Positions 12,253 through 20,526 of a stretch of DNA of 31,997 bases are shown piece after piece. The number at the start of each line of letters is the position of its first letter. The stretch's first letter is position 1. The DNA is taken from IMG/VR virus record IMGVR_UViG_3300030101_001149, positions 1 to 31,997 of that record; one strand, written 5' to 3'. Source of the DNA: a virus. The notes under the pieces are model-generated. The model saw only the letters and a program-made list of their open reading frames with translations, did no database searches and had not been told where the DNA came from. The translations under genes and the position numbers were made by a program.

Positions 12253-12498
12253 ATGAGAAAAGTAGTACAAACAGAAAATTATTCAGGCTTAAAAGGTGAA
12301 CTTATAAAGCTAACAGGTAAAGATATTATTACTCAACCAACTAATAAGTACCGAGAAATAATAGATTGGAATTATCAAATGTTAATTGATGGAAAAGTAC
12401 AATGTTTAATGAATGGACATTTAACAGATGTAAAAAAAAGATTCCAAAATAGATATTCAAAAGAATCTTATTTAAGAATTTGGAAATACGAAAAGTAA
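12253..12498 (+). CDS. Unknown 81-residue protein
   Basis: A basic 81-residue protein with its own strong promoter and a terminator 6 nt after the stop, so it is a one-gene transcription unit. Motifs visible are YSGLKGELIKLTGKDIITQP (14-33) and REIIDWNYQMLIDGKVQC (39-56). I do not recognise the family. Independent expression between terminase and tail genes suggests a regulatory or host-takeover role, but this is inference only. Confidence 0.75.
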   Translation: MRKVVQTENYSGLKGELIKLTGKDIITQPTNKYREIIDWNYQMLIDGKVQCLMNGHLTDVKKRFQNRYSKESYLRIWKYEK

Positions 12499-12503
12499 AA
12501 CAT

Positions 12504-12528
12504 AAGGGGTAGCAATACCCCTTTTTTA
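12504..12528 (+). terminator. Rho-independent terminator
   Basis: A perfect 8-bp stem, AAGGGGTA with TACCCCTT, closes a GCAA (GNRA) tetraloop at 12512-12515, followed by a T run. It ends the one-gene unit at 12253-12498. Confidence 0.9.
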
Positions 12529-12546
12529 TTAACCAATAATTATATT

Positions 12547-12732
12547 ATGGAAAACAAAGTAGAGTATATAATGGTAAAAGAATTAACTAAAAAACAAAAT
12601 AGAAAGAACATTATAAAGTTTATAAGTGGAGGTATTTTACTTGCCTTATTCAGTTATATAGCAATGTATATGTTTTTATTTTTTATATTGTGGGCTGATG
12701 AAATAACAGATAAGATAATTGGATATTTTTAA
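12547..12732 (+). CDS. Single-pass small membrane protein
   Basis: A 61-residue protein. Residues 1-25 are polar and basic (VKELTKKQNRKNIIKF). Residues 28-50 (GGILLALFSYIAMYMFLFFIL) form a TM helix with an acidic C-terminal end. The basic side suggests the N-terminus is cytoplasmic. It lies 19 nt after a terminator, so expression needs read-through or a promoter inside that gap. A superinfection-exclusion or regulatory role is possible but not shown. Confidence 0.65.
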   Translation: MENKVEYIMVKELTKKQNRKNIIKFISGGILLALFSYIAMYMFLFFILWADEITDKIIGYF

Positions 12733-12736
12733 AATT

Positions 12737-12943
12737 ATGGAAGCGTGTTGGTACGAAAAGATATACATAGTACAAAGACCATCTAAACGTGGTGGTAGGG
12801 CTTCTGATGTTTATTTAGATATAAGCGTTAATGGTCAAGTTCTAAAAGGTAAGAAGCTGTACAAACAAAACAGCATACATTTAGAAAAAACAATAGAAGA
12901 AGCATACAAATATTCATATAAAAGGTTTATATTGAAGCAATAA
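12737..12943 (+). CDS. Unknown 68-residue protein
   Basis: A basic 68-residue protein, MEACWYEKIYIVQRPSKRGG at the start and YKYSYKRFILKQ at the end. The chosen start is ATG 12737; the in-frame TTG at 12719 lies within the upstream gene. It lies 4 nt after the upstream gene and 27 nt before a terminator, so 12547-12943 is probably a two-gene unit. It has no recognised domain; it may be a small beta-plus-helix protein. Confidence 0.65.
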   Translation: MEACWYEKIYIVQRPSKRGGRASDVYLDISVNGQVLKGKKLYKQNSIHLEKTIEEAYKYSYKRFILKQ

Positions 12944-12970
12944 CTTTTCATTTGGTTTGGGTTGAGAATT

Positions 12971-13000
12971 AGGTAGCAGAAATGTTACCTTTTTCTTTTT
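12971..13000 (+). terminator. Rho-independent terminator
   Basis: AGGTAGCA (12971-12978) pairs with TGTTACCT (12983-12990), with one G-U pair, around a GAAA tetraloop. TTTTCTTTTT follows. It lies 33 nt before the ATG at 13033. This rules out the ATG at 12982, which lies within the hairpin, as the start of the next gene. Confidence 0.85.
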
Positions 13001-13032
13001 ATACAAAACACCAATTAATTTATTGTATTAAT

Positions 13033-13710
13033 ATGAAAGTTGAAATAAACGTACCTGATTCACTTAAAGAAATAACTTTAGATCAATACCAAAGATTTGA
13101 AAAGTTAAATACAGAAGAAAATAAAGAATCTACATTTTTGCTACAAAAAATGGTAGAAATATTTTGCAACCTTAACTTAAAGGATGTTGCAAACATAAAA
13201 TACAAATCAGTACAAGAAATAGTTGTACACCTCAACAAGATATTTGATAAGAAGCATAGTTTAACACCTACGTTTACTTTAGGCAATGTAGAGTATGGAT
13301 TTATACCTGTACTTGATGATATGTCATTAGGTGAGTTTATTGATCTGGATGAGAACTTGGGTAAGTGGGATAATATGCACAAAGCAATGAGTGTGTTATA
13401 CAGACCAATTAAATTTAAGAAAGATAAAAAGTACAACATAGAAGAATACAAAGGTATGAATGACAACCTAAAGTATATGCCTTTAGATATTGTGTTTGGT
13501 GCTATGGTTTTTTTTTATCATTTAAGCAACGAGTTAACACAAACTATCCTGAACTATTTACAGAAGGAGTTACCCAAGAACTTGACTATTCAGCAGAGGG
13601 AACGTTTGGGTCAAAGTGGGGTGGTTGGTATCAATCAGTCTATGGTATTGCTAAAGGAGATGCTACCAAGTTTGACGAGGTTACCCAGCTTAACGTCCAC
13701 CAATGTTTAA
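13033..13710 (+). CDS. Tail assembly chaperone, short (zero-frame) product
   Basis: A 225-residue protein, ATG 13033 (MKVEINVPDSLKEITLDQYQ). It resembles the gpG-like chaperones that keep the tape measure and tail tube subunits soluble during siphovirus tail assembly. The N-terminal half is ordinary (VEYGFIPVLDDMSLGEFIDL). After the T9 run at 13508-13516 the zero frame still stays open for 65 codons. That tail looks low in conservation (LPSLTRLPSLTSTNV at the end). The alternative -1 frame from the same point carries a more convincing domain, described in the next entry. The gene precedes a tail terminator-like and a gp10-like gene. Confidence 0.8.
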   Translation: MKVEINVPDSLKEITLDQYQRFEKLNTEENKESTFLLQKMVEIFCNLNLKDVANIKYKSVQEIVVHLNKIFDKKHSLTPTFTLGNVEYGFIPVLDDMSLGEFIDLDENLGKWDNMHKAMSVLYRPIKFKKDKKYNIEEYKGMNDNLKYMPLDIVFGAMVFFYHLSNELTQTILNYLQKELPKNLTIQQRERLGQSGVVGINQSMVLLKEMLPSLTRLPSLTSTNV

Positions 13711-13772
13711 TGTATTTGTCATTTGAAAAAGATAAAGTAGAATTAGAAAAGAAGTTAATTAAAAAACGATGA
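13033..13772 (+). CDS. Tail assembly chaperone, long form by -1 frameshift
   Basis: At T_TTT_TTT (13509-13515) a -1 slip would fuse the first 161 residues to 85 more, read from 13515 and ending at TGA 13770-13772, for about 246 residues. The extension contains FGSKWGGWYQSVYGIAKGD, FDEVTQLNVHQCLMYLS and FEKDKVELEKKLIKK. This is a coherent sequence of the type seen at the end of tail chaperone long forms. It has no start codon of its own before the late ATG (MYLSFEK). Its stop overlaps the ATG of the next gene (ATGA). The paired gpG/gpGT products by -1 shift are a hallmark of this position. A one-base error in the homopolymer would give the same picture. Confidence 0.7.
13509..13515 (+). promoter_or_regulatory. 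-1 ribosomal frameshift slippery site
   Basis: The heptamer T_TTT_TTT in the zero frame of the tail chaperone gene (within G-G-T9-A), at the point where a second open frame begins. No obvious strong downstream pseudoknot was found by eye. Confidence 0.6.
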
Positions 13773-14227
13773 AAGGTTTTTACAACGTAACAAAGGAATT
13801 AAAAACAGCACTTGCAGCAGAACCATTTGTTAATACAGTTACATTTGGTAGTTTAGATGATGTAGATTTAAACAAGCAAACAATATTCCCATTATCACAT
13901 ATAATTGTAAACAACACTACAGTAGGAACTAAAACATTGACATTTAACATTTCTATTCTTGCAATGGATATTGTAGATATAAGCAAAGCAGAAACAACTG
14001 ATATATTTGTAGGAAATGATAACGAACAAGATGTGCTAAATACACAATTAGGATTACTAACAAGGATAATAAATATCTTACAACGTGGTGATCTATATAC
14101 TAACCTCTACCAAGTACAGGGTGATGTAAGCTGTGAACCATTTGTAGATAGGTTTGAAAACAAGTTAGCAGGGTGGTCAGCAACATTTGATGTAGTAGTA
14201 CAAAATGATATGACAATATGCAGTTAA
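13769..14227 (+). CDS. Tail terminator/completion-like protein
   Basis: A 152-residue mixed protein. It starts with MKGFYNVTKELKTALAAEPF, then VNTVTFGSLDDVDLNKQTIF, and ends with GWSATFDVVVQND. This helix-strand arrangement, and the position between the chaperone and a gp10-like protein, match the tail terminator or head-tail completion proteins of siphoviruses. The start overlaps the frameshift-product stop, and its end overlaps the next gene by 10 nt. Sequence similarity is faint, so this is a positional call. Confidence 0.6.
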   Translation: MKGFYNVTKELKTALAAEPFVNTVTFGSLDDVDLNKQTIFPLSHIIVNNTTVGTKTLTFNISILAMDIVDISKAETTDIFVGNDNEQDVLNTQLGLLTRIINILQRGDLYTNLYQVQGDVSCEPFVDRFENKLAGWSATFDVVVQNDMTICS

Positions 14228-14739
14228 CAAAAACACAAGCAGCGTTAGAAGCATTTAAAAACTTTGTAATACAACAATCACGTACAAGGTTGTCTAAAGG
14301 GCGTAAGAACGTTTCTAAAGAACTTTACAACAGTTTAAAAGGTAATGTAAAAGAAATGCCTAATTCTATATCTGTAGAGTTTGAGATGGAAGATTACGGT
14401 GTGTTTCAAGATAAAGGTGTAAGTGGTACTGAAAAGAAATACAAAACACCATATAGTTATACAAACAAAATGCCTCCAAGTAAACCATTAGCACAATGGG
14501 CAAAAAGTAAGAACATAAGATTAAGAGATAAAGAAGGTAAGTTTAAAAAAGGCAACTATAACACAATAGGGTTTTTAATAGCAAGAAGCATATATAGAAA
14601 AGGTATTAAACCAAGTTTGTTTTTTACTAAACCATTTGAACAAGGTTTTAAAAAATTACCTGATGAACTAATTAAAAACTTTGGTTTAGATGTAGAAGAT
14701 TTTTTAGCATTTACATTAAAAGAAGATAGATTAAGATGA
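14218..14739 (+). CDS. HK97 gp10-like neck/tail protein
   Basis: A 173-residue basic protein. Characteristic features are a long N-terminal helix (TQAALEAFKNFVIQQSRTRL), then MEDYGVFQDKGVSGTEKKY (57-75), NKMPPSKPLAQWAKSKNIR (83-101) and RSIYRKGIKPSLFFTKPFE (122-140). The pattern of a Gly-rich turn followed by PPSK and KPSLFFTKPFE is common in HK97 gp10-like proteins of Bacteroidota phages. It would join the head-proximal tail end. It overlaps both neighbours. Confidence 0.8.
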   Translation: MQLTKTQAALEAFKNFVIQQSRTRLSKGRKNVSKELYNSLKGNVKEMPNSISVEFEMEDYGVFQDKGVSGTEKKYKTPYSYTNKMPPSKPLAQWAKSKNIRLRDKEGKFKKGNYNTIGFLIARSIYRKGIKPSLFFTKPFEQGFKKLPDELIKNFGLDVEDFLAFTLKEDRLR

Positions 14740-16223
14740 GTACATATACAAAGATAAACGTTAGAAGTCCATTCTATTTACACCTTGTAGAGCCAAGTCC
14801 TCCATTACCTAACTTTGATTGTACGGTAGCAGGGTTAGTAGGTTTTGCAGTAGATAATCAAGGTATTATTACTTTGCCAAGTCCTGCTGTTGGTGTAATA
14901 GATTCTATATCAAGTGATGATGGTGATTTTGCAAATAACAAATTCCCAGCAGAAGGTACTGATACATCAAGAACAATAAAAGTTAAACTACTTATACCTA
15001 CAGGGTACGCAAACACAAGTGATATATTTTTTGAATGTCCTGTAACTGCAACACAACCTGGTACAACAAGTTCAGTAGTACAACCTACTGTATGTTCTGG
15101 TGGTCCAGCAACAAGTGGTTCTATTGGTGGACAAAGTTTAAGTGTAGGTGGTTCAAGTGTAGATATTGATTTAGCAGGATTCTTTACAAGTGAAACAACT
15201 TACGATTTTTCTAACCTAAACCCTACATTAGTAACAGCAGCATTAAGTGGTAGTACATTAACGTTATCACCAAATGTTATAGCAGGATCAACAACTGTTT
15301 ACGGTATTGGTAGAGATAATAGTTATCCATCAACTTGTGAAGCAACACAAAGCATAGCAGTTACAGTAACAGATAGCACTACTGCATTTAGTTGTACCTC
15401 ACCTACAAACCCAGCTTTACAAGGTGGTAGTATTAGTCAAGCAGGTGTAATAACAAACCCATCAACTTTAGGTACGATCACAAAAATAATGGCAACATCT
15501 GGTGGAGGTGCAATAACAAGTGTAGCAGCAAATAATACAGCAAGTCCAATATCACATACTTTGTTTTTTGATATTACAGTACCATCAGGTTATTCTAATA
15601 CAGGAGCAACCGTAGAATGTACTGCAACCTTTTCACAAGCAGGAACTGCACCTCCTACATTTACTTGTGCACTAGCTAATTTAACAGGTCAAGCAATAGC
15701 AAGAAATGGTGCTATATTTTTAGGTAAAGCAGCATTAGGTACGGTTAAAAGTTTTACAGCACCTACAACACCTTTTACAGATGTAGCAACTGATACTTCA
15801 AGAACGGTTGTATATCAAGTAGAAATACCATCAGGATATGCAAATGCAGGATCAACAATAGATTGTAGTGTAACAATGACACAACCAGCAACGGTAAGTA
15901 TATGTGGTACAAATGAATTTTATTTAAGTTCTGCTAAATCAACACAAGAAGGTCATTGTGATGCAACTTATGGAACACCTAAATTAATAACCTCAACAGC
16001 AGCAAGTTTAGGAGCATTACTAAATAGCCAAGTTTGTCAAGGTGATGTAGCTTTTGATGGTAAAGGTTTGTACTACGGTGTATTTACTGCATTTGTTGTT
16101 AGTTCGGTTGGTGCAGGGGTTGGTAGTTATTATGTTATAAAAATAGAAAGTACAGGAATAGTAAGTGAATTAGCAATAGTTTCTTGTGATACAACAGGAG
16201 GTGGTGTTGGTGTAATAGTATAA
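14736..16223 (+). CDS. Tail surface protein with Ig-like repeats
   Basis: A 495-residue Thr/Ser/Gly-rich, beta-type protein. Three related segments lie at about 27-108, 218-302 and 309-384. Each begins near FxC and ends near IPSGYxNxGxTIxC (C29/C101, C220/C295, C311/C377), so each has one Cys at either end and could close a disulfide or isopeptide-like fold. A different domain lies between them (113-215). The C-terminal 110 residues have another Cys group (C390, C408, C434). Immunoglobulin-like repeats on phage tails often give weak binding to host or carbohydrate surfaces. It overlaps the gp10-like gene by 4 nt. Confidence 0.75.
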   Translation: MSTYTKINVRSPFYLHLVEPSPPLPNFDCTVAGLVGFAVDNQGIITLPSPAVGVIDSISSDDGDFANNKFPAEGTDTSRTIKVKLLIPTGYANTSDIFFECPVTATQPGTTSSVVQPTVCSGGPATSGSIGGQSLSVGGSSVDIDLAGFFTSETTYDFSNLNPTLVTAALSGSTLTLSPNVIAGSTTVYGIGRDNSYPSTCEATQSIAVTVTDSTTAFSCTSPTNPALQGGSISQAGVITNPSTLGTITKIMATSGGGAITSVAANNTASPISHTLFFDITVPSGYSNTGATVECTATFSQAGTAPPTFTCALANLTGQAIARNGAIFLGKAALGTVKSFTAPTTPFTDVATDTSRTVVYQVEIPSGYANAGSTIDCSVTMTQPATVSICGTNEFYLSSAKSTQEGHCDATYGTPKLITSTAASLGALLNSQVCQGDVAFDGKGLYYGVFTAFVVSSVGAGVGSYYVIKIESTGIVSELAIVSCDTTGGGVGVIV

Positions 16224-16227
16224 AATT

Positions 16228-17208
16228 ATGAGTTTAAAAAGCGTAGTAGTAGATTTATATGTATGGGATGGTACGGTATCAGATCAACCTGTATCACCTG
16301 CATATACAATAAATAAAAGTGTTATAAGTGGGCAAACAAACATCACTTTAGAAATAGCAGAACTTGTAAGGGATTATTTTACCATTACATTTAATAATGA
16401 TTACAATTCTATTGCAAGATATGTTAGAACGGTTGTAAGTTCTTTTGATGATAGTGATGAACCTTTTGAAACAAACCCTATAGTAACAACTTATGTTGCT
16501 TTAGATGGTTATGGTTATTTTGAAGAAGGCACTAACCCTGAATTAGATAGACACGCATTAATTAGTGCTACAAATATATATCTACCAGAAGGTACAGCAG
16601 GTAAGTTACCAATATTTGCAGAAGGTGTAGGTAAGGTTATAATTGATGGTGTAACAACACAAATAACAGATAACGGTAATACAAACCAAAAAGTACAATA
16701 CGTTACAATACCAGCAGATAAATCATCAATACAAGTTTTTGATACAGATGATACCACGCTAAAGAAAACAATAACAATATCTAATATTTGCGAACCTAAA
16801 TACACACCATTTAAAATAACCTTTGTCAATAAGTTTGGTGCATTTCAAGATTTATATTTCTTTAAGAAAACAAGTGAAGTAACAAACGTAACAGATGAGT
16901 TATTTAAAAAGAATATAATAACAAACACCTCATCAAACTATAACACCTACGATAACCAAAGGGGTAGAATGAATGTAAACGCACAAACTTCTTTATCAAT
17001 GAATACAGGTTTTGTTAAAGAGGATATGAATCAAACTATAGAAGAACTATTTTATAGTGAAAACGTTTATATAAGATACGAAAACAAAACACTTGCAGTA
17101 ATACCTAAATCTAAATCATTACAATACAAAACATCTTTAAATGACAAACTAATTAATTATACAGTAGAGTTTGATTTTGCGTTTGATAGAATTAATAATG
17201 TTAGATAA
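16228..17208 (+). CDS. Distal tail-like protein
   Basis: A 326-residue beta-rich protein without TM segments. It starts MSLKSVVVDLYVWDGTVSDQ. The last third (ENVYIRYENKTLAVIPKS and LINYTVEFDFAFDRINNVR) is the most distinctive. It directly precedes the 1055-residue hub-like gene (stop and ATG overlap by one base), the place where a distal tail (Dit-type) or tail-tip adaptor gene is expected. I know of similar proteins only in Bacteroidota phages, and that is from memory. Function is inferred from position. Confidence 0.6.
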   Translation: MSLKSVVVDLYVWDGTVSDQPVSPAYTINKSVISGQTNITLEIAELVRDYFTITFNNDYNSIARYVRTVVSSFDDSDEPFETNPIVTTYVALDGYGYFEEGTNPELDRHALISATNIYLPEGTAGKLPIFAEGVGKVIIDGVTTQITDNGNTNQKVQYVTIPADKSSIQVFDTDDTTLKKTITISNICEPKYTPFKITFVNKFGAFQDLYFFKKTSEVTNVTDELFKKNIITNTSSNYNTYDNQRGRMNVNAQTSLSMNTGFVKEDMNQTIEELFYSENVYIRYENKTLAVIPKSKSLQYKTSLNDKLINYTVEFDFAFDRINNVR

Positions 17209-20200
17209 TGCTACAACTACAAATATATTTTGATGGTCAACAGGTTGAACTGTTTAAGGATGAAAGCATTGTATTAACACAATCAATACAAGATATAAAA
17301 GATATACAAAAAGTGTTTGTACCTTTTACACAAACCTTTAATGTACCTGCTTCTAAAATAAACAACAAAATATTTCAACACTTTTACAATTTTAATATAG
17401 AAGGTTTTGATGCACGTAAAAAAACACCATCTGAACTACACTTAAATTATAAGCTATTTAAAAAAGGTAAAATAAAACTTGAAGGTGTACAGCTTAAAAA
17501 CAACGAACCACACACATACAAGCTAACTTTTTATGGTGATACTATAAACTTAAAAGATGTTGTAGGTGAAGATAAGTTAAGTGCGTTAGATCAGTTAGGT
17601 AAATATTCTTTTGATTGGACTGATACAAACATATCTACATATATGTCAAATGGTTTAGATGTTGTTACACCAACTGGTACAATGACCGATGCAGTAATAG
17701 TACCTTTAATAACACATACTGCAAGACTTTTATTTGATAGTAATTCAGCAGTAGTTAATACTGATACTATTAAAAACATAAACCCAGCAGCAGGCACGAG
17801 TACAGACTACGGTGTGCCTTATAGCCAATTAAAACCTGCAATCAGATTACTTGCAATAATACAAGCAATAGAAATAGAATATAATTTAACATTTAGTACC
17901 GACTTTTTTAATAGTACAAATACTGCTTTCTTTAATTTGTATATGTGGATGCACAACAAAGAAGGTGATTTCCAAACAAACCAAGATGCACAATATCAAG
18001 GTAAAAACATTACAAATGTAGTTGATGATAAACAATTTTTTACAGGATTTAAAAACGCAAGTTACTCATCTTTTTTAGATGATATAATTGCAAGAGATTA
18101 TTACAAAGGTAAAAACAATTCTAAAATATTTAGAAAAATGAATGTTACAGTAGTACCATCTGGTGGTGCTGTTTACACTTTGGTAATTAAAAAGGATGGA
18201 CAAGAATTTCAAAGATTTGAAGGTTTAACAGGTACTACTTCTTTAGGGCAATCAGCAACACTAAAAAACAAAGATTGGTTAGAACACGAAGATGGTGTAT
18301 TTACATTTTTTATAGAAACAGAAGCTGTATCAAGTTATACAATTACAGTAGAATTAATAGTAGATAAAAAAGGCACATTACTATCAAGACCAAAAGGTTC
18401 ATTTCAATTAACTGCTGCAAAAACTTCTGATGATCCTGCTAATCCATTACAATTAGTACCAGATATAAAAGTAATAGATTTTCTTACAGGGATATTTAAA
18501 ATGTTTAACCTAACAGCATTTCAAGATAACAATGGTATTATACAAGTTAAAACATTAGATGATTTTTATTCAAGTAGTACAACCGTACACGACATAACAC
18601 CATTTGTAGATAAAACAGAAACAATTACAGATGCTGTATTACCATTTAAAGAAATAGATTTTGGTTATGAAGGAACAGAAAGTTTTTTAGCTAACAACCA
18701 TTACCAAATAGCAAATACAAAATGGGGTGCGTTAGATTACGAAGCACCTAATAAATTTGATGGTAAAGTATATAACATAGAACTACCTTTTGAGCATTTT
18801 AAATATGAACACTTATTTATACAAGCAAACAATGTAGTTAGTGTTAATGATAGTGGTGTGCAATATGGATATTCAGTAGATGAAAGCCAAAACCCATATC
18901 TTGGTAAACCTCTTATATTTTATGCTACAAAATCTACTGCAACAATACGAACATTGAATTTAGCTAATACAGCAGGTGCATCTGTAGCAAACCCATATAT
19001 ACCTTTAAATTGCGAAGATAAAGGAAGTACGTATTTAGCAGGTAAACAAAGTTTGAATTTTAATGCAGAATTTGATGAGTTTTCAAGACAAGTAAACCAA
19101 GTAAGTTTATTTAAAACATATTATGAAACGTATGTAAAAGATATGTTTGATTTACGCAAAAGACTTACAAGCGTAAAAGCATATTTACCAATGAACATTA
19201 TTTTTAAACTTAATTTAGCAGATAAGTTTATTCTAAATAATAACGAATATAGAATTAACAAAATATCTACAAACTTTGAAACTGAACATAGTAGTTTAGA
19301 ATTAACAAACATATTTGAAGAACCTGTATTTAAAACATTAAAAGTATTACAAGATAATGGTTTAACTGCTGATACTAATACAATTACTGCTGATACAATA
19401 GATGTAAAAGTAGATTCAGGAAACGATAACCAATTTACATTACCAAGTATAAAAACAGGTATACCAAGTGCAACGGTAAACAACCCAGCAAGTGTATTTA
19501 CAAACACAAGTTTAACAGTTACACCTCCTACAATAGCAGTAGATCAAATACCTGTATCTACAACAACAAAAGTATTCTTCAGTCATCAAATAACTGCAAT
19601 AGGTAAAGTAGGCAATACACAAAAATTAGATGAATACGGTTATTTATATTCTACATCATTAACTAATTTAAGTTCTACAGATGATATAGATACTTTAAAA
19701 GCATTTGGTGATGTTACTACTGTACCGTTTTCACCAACGTTAGCAGTAATTAAAGTTTTATTAGATAATGGTTTATCAGTAAAAAGTACTTACGAGAAAG
19801 CAGGTTTAACACATCCTGCTATACTTTATTATAGATTCTATGCAAGAACTAACACCGATGTACAAAACGATAAAGCAGATGCTATTAGTAGTGTTGTAAG
19901 TGCATCTACTGTACCATCAGCAGTAACTCAATACAACAATGCAAATGGCGAAAACCTTGTAGGAGTTGCTGGTAGTACAGGATACTTAACAGATACATCA
20001 CCTTTAGGATTTTTCAAAGCTAACTTTAAAAATTATGGTGGTGAAGATCAAGAAGGTTTTATAATTTATCAAATTACTAATTTAACCGAAACTACTGCTA
20101 AAGAGATAATAGAATGGTTAACAAGTACAGCATTACCAGCAGTAGATACATATTATGATATATCACACACTTTTAAAGCGTTAGATAGATTTGGTGCAAA

Positions 20201-20375
20201 CAATTCAAGTATGTTTAATATGACAAATAAAACTAATGCAAAAGTTAAGTATGTAATGTTTTTAAATACATACCCTGTAGTAATGATAAAAGGTGGTACA
20301 GTTACTGGTTCACTTGCTACTTCAGGAACTTATTCAATAGGTGATGGAAATGGTGATTTACAAAGTACATCTTAA
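17208..20375 (+). CDS. Large tail-tip/hub-like protein
   Basis: A 1055-residue protein, the largest in the genome. The N-terminus (FDGQQVELFKDESIVLTQSI, then QDIKDIQKVFVPFTQTFNVP) is a recognisable pattern of large tail proteins in Bacteroidota phages. The centre (about 140-720) is mixed alpha/beta. The last 300 residues become Thr/Ser-rich, with a fibronectin-like stretch (DEYGYLYSTS...YYRFYARTN near 815-885) and a Gly-rich end. It could be the baseplate hub (Tal-like) with an attached receptor-binding part. No lysozyme or peptidase motif was found by eye. The gene sits next to the distal-tail-like gene. Confidence 0.65.
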   Translation: MLQLQIYFDGQQVELFKDESIVLTQSIQDIKDIQKVFVPFTQTFNVPASKINNKIFQHFYNFNIEGFDARKKTPSELHLNYKLFKKGKIKLEGVQLKNNEPHTYKLTFYGDTINLKDVVGEDKLSALDQLGKYSFDWTDTNISTYMSNGLDVVTPTGTMTDAVIVPLITHTARLLFDSNSAVVNTDTIKNINPAAGTSTDYGVPYSQLKPAIRLLAIIQAIEIEYNLTFSTDFFNSTNTAFFNLYMWMHNKEGDFQTNQDAQYQGKNITNVVDDKQFFTGFKNASYSSFLDDIIARDYYKGKNNSKIFRKMNVTVVPSGGAVYTLVIKKDGQEFQRFEGLTGTTSLGQSATLKNKDWLEHEDGVFTFFIETEAVSSYTITVELIVDKKGTLLSRPKGSFQLTAAKTSDDPANPLQLVPDIKVIDFLTGIFKMFNLTAFQDNNGIIQVKTLDDFYSSSTTVHDITPFVDKTETITDAVLPFKEIDFGYEGTESFLANNHYQIANTKWGALDYEAPNKFDGKVYNIELPFEHFKYEHLFIQANNVVSVNDSGVQYGYSVDESQNPYLGKPLIFYATKSTATIRTLNLANTAGASVANPYIPLNCEDKGSTYLAGKQSLNFNAEFDEFSRQVNQVSLFKTYYETYVKDMFDLRKRLTSVKAYLPMNIIFKLNLADKFILNNNEYRINKISTNFETEHSSLELTNIFEEPVFKTLKVLQDNGLTADTNTITADTIDVKVDSGNDNQFTLPSIKTGIPSATVNNPASVFTNTSLTVTPPTIAVDQIPVSTTTKVFFSHQITAIGKVGNTQKLDEYGYLYSTSLTNLSSTDDIDTLKAFGDVTTVPFSPTLAVIKVLLDNGLSVKSTYEKAGLTHPAILYYRFYARTNTDVQNDKADAISSVVSASTVPSAVTQYNNANGENLVGVAGSTGYLTDTSPLGFFKANFKNYGGEDQEGFIIYQITNLTETTAKEIIEWLTSTALPAVDTYYDISHTFKALDRFGANNSSMFNMTNKTNAKVKYVMFLNTYPVVMIKGGTVTGSLATSGTYSIGDGNGDLQSTS

Positions 20376-20385
20376 ACAAAAAGAT

Positions 20386-20526
20386 ATGATACAAAATATA
20401 TTAGATTTATTAGAATTTGCAAGAAGCGAAAAATGGAACGGACAATATATAGATATAGCTATGGGTAAAAACAAATACCCTGAATCAATAAGAGAAGCAT
20501 ACAAACAATTTAAGAAATGGCAGTAA
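20386..20526 (+). CDS. Unknown 46-residue protein
   Basis: An ORF of 46 residues (ILDLLEFARSEKWNGQYIDI, then GKNKYPESIREAYKQFKK). The start is set at ATG 20386; the frame is open from 20341, but that would overlap the hub gene. It overlaps the tape measure gene by 10 nt. Small soluble proteins between the hub and tape measure occur in this phage group; function unknown. Confidence 0.6.
   Translation: MIQNILDLLEFARSEKWNGQYIDIAMGKNKYPESIREAYKQFKKWQ

Noticed and set aside
12982-13033. ATG 12982 as start of the tail chaperone
   Set aside because: It lies inside the loop and 3' arm of a terminator hairpin, whereas ATG 13033 has the start context seen before other structural genes.
13083-13466. 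127-codon minus-strand open frame
   Set aside because: It lies entirely opposite the tail chaperone gene, has no overlap logic with neighbours, and no other gene is on the minus strand.
19121-19507. 128-codon minus-strand open frame
   Set aside because: It is a shadow of the tail hub gene and has no recognisable features.
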